Source: Sorangium sp025924095 (lineage in GTDB: Bacteria; Myxococcota_A; Polyangia; Polyangiales; Polyangiaceae). From it: 64,000 nt of DNA. The stretch lies in NCBI RefSeq assembly GCF_051521505.1, contig NZ_CP150356.1, forward strand, positions 806,001 through 870,000, written 5' to 3'. Below the pieces are notes generated by a model. It did not search any database, was not told the DNA's origin, and saw only the letters and a list, made by a program, of their open reading frames with translations. The position numbers were made by a program, and so were the translations under genes. Within the stretch, counting starts at the first letter, position 1. Each line of letters begins with the position of its first letter. Below are positions 57,945 through 64,000 of this stretch, piece by piece.

Positions 57945-58049
57945 CGATCCGGGATGTCATGGACACCCTCTTCTTCCGCTTCACCGCGCGAGCGCGGTAG
58001 GCAAGCAATCCCTGGGTCGAGCTCCCCCTGCGGCTGCTGGAGCTGAAGG
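57945..58049 (+). repeat. 105-bp direct repeat, copy B (remnant of a DUF697-like gene tail)
   Basis: Bases up to the TAG at 57998-58000 translate in frame as DVMDTLFFRFTARAR, parallel to DILDTVTSLFTTRAR at the end of the gene at 53646. No upstream body of the gene is present. Just beyond, about 58060-58100 also matches 54333-54370 (shared CGCGGGACCTGCGCCGG). The original duplication was therefore longer and has lost an internal piece. Confidence 0.85.
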
Positions 58050-58131
58050 CTGTGTTCGATCTGCTCGACCGGGCCCGCGGGCGCCGCGGGACCTGCGCCG
58101 GCGCCGCTTCTGCACTCCAGACGGCGCCCCG

Positions 58132-61100
58132 TCACGCGCCGCGCGAACGCCCGCCGCCGCGCGCCCGCGCGAGCCGCCCGAGCAACCCCACCGCCGCGAG
58201 CGCCACGGCGGCCACGCCCGCCGCCTGGAGCCACCGGCCGCGCCGCGCCCGCCGCCGCTCGGCTGCGAGCCGCGCGAGCCGCGCGAGCCGCCGACTGCCC
58301 GTCCAGAGGAGCGCCACGCCGGCCGGCGTCGCGGCGAGCGCCGCCGCCTTCGCGCGCGGCATCATGTACACCTCCTCGGCCCCAGGCAGGTAGGCGCGCT
58401 CGGGGTAGTCGCCCGCCGGCCCCTCGGGGCCGTGCAGCGCCGCCATGCGCACGACCTGGGCCACGTGCAGCGCCTGCCGGTCGGTCGTCTGCTGGATCTG
58501 CTCGCGGCAGCTGAAGCCGTCGGTCACGATCAGCGCGTCCTTCGGCGCCGACCGGACCGCCGGCAGGAGCACGCGCTCGCCGCACCGGATCGAGACGTCG
58601 TACTTTTCGCCCTCCTCGAAGCCGAACGCGCCCGCCATCCCGCAGCAGCCCGAGTCGAGCAGTTCGACGTCGAGGCCCATGCCGCTGAGCACGTCGCGCT
58701 CGCCGTCCATGCCCAGGATCGCCTTGTGGTGGCAGTGCCCGTGCACCACGGCGCGCCGGTCGAGCCTCGGCAGCTCGATCCCGCGCGCGCCGGCGGGAGA
58801 CCGGCGGGGATCGCCGTCCAGCGCCCCCTTCAGGAAATCGCCGAACAGGTGCGTCTGCCGCTCGAGCTTCGACGCCACCGGGTCGTCGGGGAAGAGCCCG
58901 CGCAGCTCGTCGCGGAAGACCGAGACGCAGCTCGGCTCCAGGCCGACCACCGGCACGCCGCGCTCGATCGGGTCGCGCAGCGCGCTCATCACCTCGCGCA
59001 GGAGGCGCCGGGCCGTCTTCAGGAAGCCGAAGTCGTAGAGCGGCCGGCCGCAGCAGAGCTTCTGCTCGGGGACGATCACCTCGTAGCCCGCCCACTCGAG
59101 CACCTCGGTCGCGGCGATCGCGGTGTCCGGGAAGAAGTGGTCGTTGAACGTGTCCGGCCAGAGCAGCACCTGCGGGGCGCCGGCATTGCGCCGCGGCCGG
59201 CCGTGGAACCACTGCCGGAACGACTGCCGCGCGAACGGCGGGATGCTCCGCTCGGGCGCGATGCCGGCGATCTTCTTCGCCACGGCCGCGAGCAGGGGCG
59301 TCTGCGTGACGAGGTTCGCGAGCCCCGGCACGCGCTGCCCGAGGCGCGCCCACCAGTGGATGAGCCCCATCGAATACGCGGCGCGCGGCCGGAGCCGACC
59401 CGCGTAGTAGTGCGACAGGAACTCCGCCTTGTAGGTGGCCATATCGACTTGGACCGGGCACTCGCCCTTGCACCCCTTGCAGGCGAGGCACAGGTCGAGC
59501 GACTCGCGCACCTCGTGGTCGCGGAAGCCGCGGAGCTCGTCGCCCTCCAGCATCTCGAAGAGCAGGCGCGCCCGCCCGCGCGTGGTGTGCTCCTCCTCGT
59601 GCGTCACCCTGTAGCTCGGGCACATCGTGCCGCCGTCGTGGCGCCGGCACCTGCCGACGCCCACGCAGCGCAGGGTCGCGCGCGTGAAGTCGCCGTCGTC
59701 GTCCGGGAAGCGGAAGTGCGTCTCCACCGCGGCGGAGCGGAAGCCGGCGCCGAGGCGGAGGTTCTCGTCGACGCGGTACGGGTCGACGACCTTGCCGGGG
59801 TTCATGCGGAACGAAGGGTCCCAGGCGGCCTTGAAGCGGCGGAACGCCTCGATGAGCTCCTCGCCGTACATCTTCGGCAAGAACTGCGCGCGCGCCTGGC
59901 CGTCGCCGTGCTCGCCGGAGAACGAGCCGCCGTAGCGGACCACGAGGTCGGTCGCCTCATCGAGGAAGCGCTTCCAGTTGCGGATGCCCTCGGCCGTCAC
60001 CACGTCGAAGTCCACGCGGCAGTGCACGCACGCCTGCCCGAAGTGGCCGTAGAGCGCGGGCTGATAGCCGTGGCGATCGAAGAGCGCGCGCAGGTCGCGG
60101 AGGTAGCCGCCCAGGTTGTCCGGGTGCACGGCGGAGTCCTCCCAGCCGGGCCACGTGTCGGGCTCCCCTGGGACGCGCGAGGTCGCGCCGAGCCCGGATT
60201 TGCGTACGTCCCAGAGCGCGCGCTCCTGCTCGGGGTCGTCGTACAGCTTCATCGTCGGCGGGTTCGGCCCGCGCGCGAGGGCGCGCATGGCGTCGAGCGC
60301 CCCCGCGTCGGACTCCTCCTGGGTGTCGCCCCCGAACTCGACGAGCAAGAAACCGCGGCCCTCCGGGAGGTAGCGCAGGTAGCGCTCGTGGAGCCCCTTC
60401 TTGTGCATGTCCTCGATGAGCCGGTCGTCGATCCCCTCGAGCGCGATCGGCCGGAAGCGCATCACCTCGGGGACGTGATCGCCCGCGGAGAACACGTCCG
60501 GGTAGCCGAGCACGAGGAGCGATCGGAACCTGGGCCAGTCGACGAGGCGCAGGGTGGCCTCGAGCACCGTGACGCATGTCCCCTCGGTGCCGACCAGGGC
60601 GCGCGCCACATGAAAGCCGTTCTCCGGCAGCAGCTCGTCGAGGTTGTAGCCGGACACGCGGCGCGGGATGCGCGGGTAGCGGGCGCGGATGAGGTCCGCG
60701 TACCGGTCGCGGATGGCGCGCAGCTCGGCGTAGAGGCGACCGCGCCGGCCGCCCTCGCGGACGATGGCGTCGAGCTCTCCCTCGCTCGTCGGCCCCACGC
60801 GCATCCGCAAGCCGTCGTAGGTCAGCACCTCGAGCTCGTGCACGTTGTCGGCGGTGCGCCCCCCGAGGACCGAGTGCGTGCCGCAGGAGTTGTTGCCGAT
60901 CATCCCGCCGAGCGTGCAGTACTCGTGGGTCGAGGGATCCGGCGCGAACGTCAGGTCGAGCTCGTTCGCGGCGTCGCGCAGGGTGTCGAGCACCGTGCCC
61001 GGCAGCACCCGCGCGCGCTTGTGCGCATGGTCGAGCTCCAGCACGCCGCGCATGTACTTCGAGAAATCGAGGACGACGGCGACATTGCACGTCTGCCCGG

Positions 61101-61461
61101 CGAGGCTCGTGCCGCCCCCGCGCGCGAGGATGGGCGCGCCGTGGCGGCGGCACGCGGCGACCGCGGCGATCACGTCGTCCTTGTGGCGCGGCACGACGAC
61201 GCCGATGGGCAGCTGCCGGTAGTTCGACCCATCGGTCGCGTAGAGCGCGCGGTCGCCCGCGGTGAAGCGGACCTCGCCCTCGACCGCGCGCGAGAGCTCG
61301 CCAGCGAGCGCCTCCACCTCGGCTCCGGCCGCGGGCGCGAGCCGCACGCGCCGCTCGCCGGGCAGGCGGATCACGCCGCGATCGATCTCGCGCTGGACGG
61401 GCTCGGAGGGCCTGTCCTCCGCCGCCGCGCTCCCCTCTCTCTGCTGCTCGGTGTGCTGCAT
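58132..61461 (-). CDS. FAD-linked oxidase / Fe-S oxidoreductase fusion (GlcD-GlcF or YdiJ-like)
   Basis: This is a 1109-residue 2-hydroxyacid dehydrogenase-type enzyme. The FAD-binding domain (about 60-290) has ILARGGGTSLAGQTCN and GGMIGNNSCGTHSVLGGRTA. The FAD-oxidase C-terminal domain follows, with the active-site region YGGSFSGEHGDGQARAQFLP. A ferredoxin segment has GRCRRHDGGTMCPSYR and CLACKGCKGECPVQVDM. Two CCG motifs (KLCCGRPLYDFG, SGCCGMAGAFG) form the electron-transfer domain. A C-terminal hydrophobic helix (AAGVAAVALAAVGLLGRLA) may anchor it. It likely oxidises D-lactate, D-2-hydroxyglutarate or a sugar-derived acid and feeds the quinone pool. It is 9 bases from the upstream enolase-family gene. 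Confidence 0.92.
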   Translation of the reverse strand: MQHTEQQREGSAAAEDRPSEPVQREIDRGVIRLPGERRVRLAPAAGAEVEALAGELSRAVEGEVRFTAGDRALYATDGSNYRQLPIGVVVPRHKDDVIAAVAACRRHGAPILARGGGTSLAGQTCNVAVVLDFSKYMRGVLELDHAHKRARVLPGTVLDTLRDAANELDLTFAPDPSTHEYCTLGGMIGNNSCGTHSVLGGRTADNVHELEVLTYDGLRMRVGPTSEGELDAIVREGGRRGRLYAELRAIRDRYADLIRARYPRIPRRVSGYNLDELLPENGFHVARALVGTEGTCVTVLEATLRLVDWPRFRSLLVLGYPDVFSAGDHVPEVMRFRPIALEGIDDRLIEDMHKKGLHERYLRYLPEGRGFLLVEFGGDTQEESDAGALDAMRALARGPNPPTMKLYDDPEQERALWDVRKSGLGATSRVPGEPDTWPGWEDSAVHPDNLGGYLRDLRALFDRHGYQPALYGHFGQACVHCRVDFDVVTAEGIRNWKRFLDEATDLVVRYGGSFSGEHGDGQARAQFLPKMYGEELIEAFRRFKAAWDPSFRMNPGKVVDPYRVDENLRLGAGFRSAAVETHFRFPDDDGDFTRATLRCVGVGRCRRHDGGTMCPSYRVTHEEEHTTRGRARLLFEMLEGDELRGFRDHEVRESLDLCLACKGCKGECPVQVDMATYKAEFLSHYYAGRLRPRAAYSMGLIHWWARLGQRVPGLANLVTQTPLLAAVAKKIAGIAPERSIPPFARQSFRQWFHGRPRRNAGAPQVLLWPDTFNDHFFPDTAIAATEVLEWAGYEVIVPEQKLCCGRPLYDFGFLKTARRLLREVMSALRDPIERGVPVVGLEPSCVSVFRDELRGLFPDDPVASKLERQTHLFGDFLKGALDGDPRRSPAGARGIELPRLDRRAVVHGHCHHKAILGMDGERDVLSGMGLDVELLDSGCCGMAGAFGFEEGEKYDVSIRCGERVLLPAVRSAPKDALIVTDGFSCREQIQQTTDRQALHVAQVVRMAALHGPEGPAGDYPERAYLPGAEEVYMMPRAKAAALAATPAGVALLWTGSRRLARLARLAAERRRARRGRWLQAAGVAAVALAAVGLLGRLARARGGGRSRGA

Positions 61462-61470
61462 GATTCCCCC

Positions 61471-62577
61471 TCACACTGCGAAGCGCTCGGCGTCGGCGCG
61501 CCGGAGCGAGAGCCCCATCCCGGGGCGATCGAGATCCGGCGCGAGCGCGCCTCCCGCGGGCGCCACGGCGCCCTCGAAGAGCATCTGCTCGATGCGGACG
61601 TGGTCGTGAAAGAGCTCGAGGTGCGCGAGCCGCTGGACCGCGCACGCGGGGTGCAGGTGCAATGACGGGGCGCAGTGGCCCGACAGGTCGAGCGAGCGCG
61701 CCTCGCACAGCGCCGCGGCGGCGAGGAAGCCGGTGATCCCGCAGCGGCTCGCGTCCGCCTGCAGGACGTCGACGGCGCCGGCGTCGAGCATGCGGCGGAA
61801 ATAGACGAGATCGTAGCCGTACTCGCCCGCCGCGACGTCCATGCCGGCGGGCGCCCGGTCGCGCAGGAGCCGCAGCCCGTCGAGGTCGTCCGAGGTCACG
61901 GGCTCCTCGAACCAGCGGACGCCCTCGCCGGCGAACTGCTCGGCGAAGGCGAGCGCCTGCTTGCGCGAGTAGGCCCCGTTGGCGTCGACGAAGAGCGCGG
62001 CGTCCGGGCCGATTGCGCGGCGCGCCGCGCGCACGCGCGCGAGGTCCGCCGCGGGGTCGCGCCCCACCTTCATCTTCACGCGCGGGATGCCCGCGGCGAC
62101 CCAGCCGCCGAGCTGCTCCGCGAGCTCGACCTCGGTGTACGAGGTGAACCCGCCGCTGCCGTAGATAGGCACGCTTTCACGCGCCATGCCGAGCAGCGCC
62201 GCGAGCGGCAACGCGAGCAGGCGGGCCTTCAGATCCCATAGCGCCGCGTCGACCGCGGCGATCGCCATCTGCGCGATCCCGGGCCGGCCGAGGTTGCGGA
62301 TGCTGCGCACCATCGCGGCCCACGCGCCGGGGACCGCCATCGCGTCGCGCCCGCGCACGACGCCGGCGAGCTTGTCGGCCACGAGCCGCGCCGCCGCGAC
62401 GCCGGCGTACGTGTAGCCGAGCCCTCGCTCGCCCCCGGCGGACGCGTGCACGACGACCAGCGTCGTCTCGCGCCACTCGAGCGTGCCGTCCGACTCCGGC
62501 CTGTCGGTCGGGATGGTGTATGCGGCCACCTCGATCTGCTCGACCGGGATCGCCGTGCGCTGCAGCTCGCCGGCCAT
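61471..62577 (-). CDS. Enolase-superfamily enzyme (mandelate racemase/muconate lactonizing type)
   Basis: This is a 368-residue enzyme from the ATG at 62577, two bases past the TPP-enzyme stop. The motif VKMKVG carries the catalytic K-x-K pair. Metal ligands appear as Asp in FVDANGAYS, Glu in RWFEEPVT and Glu in AAGEYGYD. A conserved His is in LDLSGHCAPSLHLHPA. This pattern fits acid-sugar dehydratases or the mandelate racemase subgroup. Its products (2-keto acids) would suit the neighbouring TPP enzyme and FAD oxidoreductase. Confidence 0.9.
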   Translation of the reverse strand: MAGELQRTAIPVEQIEVAAYTIPTDRPESDGTLEWRETTLVVVHASAGGERGLGYTYAGVAAARLVADKLAGVVRGRDAMAVPGAWAAMVRSIRNLGRPGIAQMAIAAVDAALWDLKARLLALPLAALLGMARESVPIYGSGGFTSYTEVELAEQLGGWVAAGIPRVKMKVGRDPAADLARVRAARRAIGPDAALFVDANGAYSRKQALAFAEQFAGEGVRWFEEPVTSDDLDGLRLLRDRAPAGMDVAAGEYGYDLVYFRRMLDAGAVDVLQADASRCGITGFLAAAALCEARSLDLSGHCAPSLHLHPACAVQRLAHLELFHDHVRIEQMLFEGAVAPAGGALAPDLDRPGMGLSLRRADAERFAV

Positions 62578-62579
62578 CG

Positions 62580-64000
62580 TCAGCCCCGGTGCGGGATCCA
62601 GCTCTCGATCATGTCGCGGTACGTCTGGCGGATGATCCCGCGCGCGCCCGGGTCGCCCCGGAGGAGCGCCGACGTGAGCATCCTGGCCTGATTCAGCGTG
62701 ATGTGCGGCGGCAGCGGCGGGACCTCCGGGTCGGTGACCGCCTCCACCACCACCGGCCGGTCGACCCGGAAGGCCTCGTCCCAGGTGCGCGCGACCTGGT
62801 CCGGGCGGTCGATCCGCACGCCGCAGAGCCCGATCGCCTCGGCGTAGGCCGCGTACGGGAAGTCCGGCAGCGTCTGGGATGCCTCGAGCTTGGGGTCGCC
62901 GCTCATCACGCGCAGCTCCCAGGTGACCTGGTTCAGGTCGCGGTTGTTGAGCACCAGCACCACGAGGCGCGGGTCCTTCCACTCGCGCCAGTACTTCGCC
63001 ACGGTGACGAGCACGTTGATGCCGTTCATCTGCATCGCGCCGTCGCCGACCAGCGCGACGACCGGGCGGTCGGGGTAGGCGAACTTGGCCGCGACCGCGT
63101 ACGGCATCCCGGGGCCCATCGTCGCCAGCGTCCCGGAGAGCGACGCCATCATCCCCTCGCGGATCTTGATGTCGCGCGCGAACCAGTTCGCCGACGAACC
63201 GGAGTCGGCGGTCAGGATGCAGCGGTCGGGCAGCCGCGACGACAGCTCCCAGTAGACCCGCTGCGGGTTCAGCGGGTCGGCGTCGTTCATCGCCCGCGCC
63301 TCGAGCACCTTCCACCAGTCGGCGACGCTCTCCTCCAGCCGGCGCCGCCACGAGCGGTCGGTCTTGAGCTTGAGGTAGGGGATGAGCGCCCGCAGCGTCT
63401 CGGCGCTGTCGCCGATCAGGTTGACCTCCATCGGGTAGCGCAGGCCGAGCATCCGGCCGTCGATGTCGATCTGGACGCCGCGCGCCTGGCCCTCCTCCGG
63501 CAGGAACTCCGGGTAGGGGAAGCTCGAGCCGACCACGAAGAGCGTGTCGCAGTTGGCCATCATCTCCCAGCTCGGCTTGGTGCCGAGCAGGCCGATCGAG
63601 CCGGTGACCCAGGGCAGATCGTCCGGGAGCGCCGCCTTGCCGAGCAGCGCCTTGGCCACCCCGCACCCGAGGATCTCGGCGACGCGCGCGACCTCCGGCG
63701 CGGCCCCGAGAGCGCCCTGGCCGATCAGCATGGCGACGCGCTTGCCGGCGTTGAGCACGCCGGCCGCGCGCCGCAGATCCTCCTCTTTCGGCACCACGCG
63801 CGGCGAGCAGTAGCCGAGGCCGGTGTGCACGGTGCCGTGCGTGTGCGGCGGCTCCTCGACGGCGTCCATCTCCTGGACGTCCTTCGGGACGATGACGCAC
63901 GTGACGGTGCGCTCCGCCCTGGCGATGCGCATCGCGCGGTCGATGAGGTGCCGGATCTGCGCGGGCGAGGACGCCATCTGCACGTACTCGTGCGCGACGT
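62580..64000 (-). CDS. Thiamine-diphosphate enzyme, pyruvate oxidase-like (5' partial)
   Basis: The frame is open to the right edge (the codons before 63983 read VAHEYV), so the N-terminal PYR domain is mostly outside the window. Within it are a central domain (MLIGQGALGAAPEVARVAEI, then FVVGSSFPYPEFLPE) and a C-terminal PP domain. The PP domain has the ThDP motif GDGAMQMNGI, with NN about 25 residues later (VLNNRDLN). It resembles pyruvate oxidase/acetolactate-synthase-type enzymes. It is first in a three-gene minus-strand operon with the enolase-family and FAD/Fe-S genes. Confidence 0.9.
   Translation of the reverse strand, partial: VAHEYVQMASSPAQIRHLIDRAMRIARAERTVTCVIVPKDVQEMDAVEEPPHTHGTVHTGLGYCSPRVVPKEEDLRRAAGVLNAGKRVAMLIGQGALGAAPEVARVAEILGCGVAKALLGKAALPDDLPWVTGSIGLLGTKPSWEMMANCDTLFVVGSSFPYPEFLPEEGQARGVQIDIDGRMLGLRYPMEVNLIGDSAETLRALIPYLKLKTDRSWRRRLEESVADWWKVLEARAMNDADPLNPQRVYWELSSRLPDRCILTADSGSSANWFARDIKIREGMMASLSGTLATMGPGMPYAVAAKFAYPDRPVVALVGDGAMQMNGINVLVTVAKYWREWKDPRLVVLVLNNRDLNQVTWELRVMSGDPKLEASQTLPDFPYAAYAEAIGLCGVRIDRPDQVARTWDEAFRVDRPVVVEAVTDPEVPPLPPHITLNQARMLTSALLRGDPGARGIIRQTYRDMIESWIPHRG

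Overview
This window is GC-rich DNA (roughly 70 percent G+C by eye) whose gene content points to a large-genome myxobacterium of the Sorangium/Polyangium kind. The indicators are a Ser/Thr protein kinase, large sensor kinases, ECF sigma factors with extra domains, families of Cys-rich secreted lipoproteins, PEGA-type proteins, and a split complex I operon. This placement is inferred from gene families and composition. No rRNA or tRNA gene was recognised.

Layout. 0-4.2 kb: a GAF protein (cut by the left edge), a membrane histidine kinase and a TIGR02757-type protein, all on +. 4.2-6.2 kb: a hairpin-bearing spacer and a membrane-anchored alpha/beta hydrolase. 6.4-11.8 kb: two tandem paralogous lipoproteins with Cys-rich and PPC-like repeats. 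12-13.3 kb: a TPR-like protein. 13.5-20.6 kb: nuoA-B-C-D-G-H-I, with nuoE/F and nuoJ-N absent and an unusually long NuoH. 20.6-26.5 kb: gatB, an acyltransferase and a hybrid sensor kinase. 26.9-31.3 kb: Ser/Thr kinase, PEGA protein and Gly-rich lipoprotein. 31.3-33.8 kb (-): a membrane-anchored coiled-coil GTPase translationally coupled to a membrane protein carrying HEAGH. 34-37.1 kb: a DapA-like/cupin pair divergent from a MocR regulator. 37.0-37.2 kb: a repeat cluster. 37.2-40.6 kb (-): an SNF2 helicase and a Cys-rich partner. 40.9-42.9 kb (-): two ECF sigma factors, one with a membrane tail, divergent from a three-gene envelope operon (43.1-46.5 kb). 46.5-52.6 kb: an accessory region of lower G+C holding a repeat protein, a HEPN-like pair, helicase and ATPase remnants, a frameshifted immunity-like gene and a second repeat array. 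52.9-58.1 kb: small membrane and lipoprotein genes, a LysE exporter and a CDF transporter, with an imperfect 105-bp direct repeat at each end. 58.1-64 kb (-): a catabolic or redox operon of TPP enzyme, enolase-superfamily enzyme and FAD/Fe-S oxidoreductase, cut by the right edge.

The strongest candidates for something undescribed are: the GTPase/HEAGH membrane pair; a dispersed 21-bp repeat family seen as two arrays 15 kb apart, one next to a truncated ATPase; the two enlarged loops in NuoH; and the decayed duplication of a convergent gene junction around 54 and 58 kb. All homology statements come from reading the sequence without database searches.
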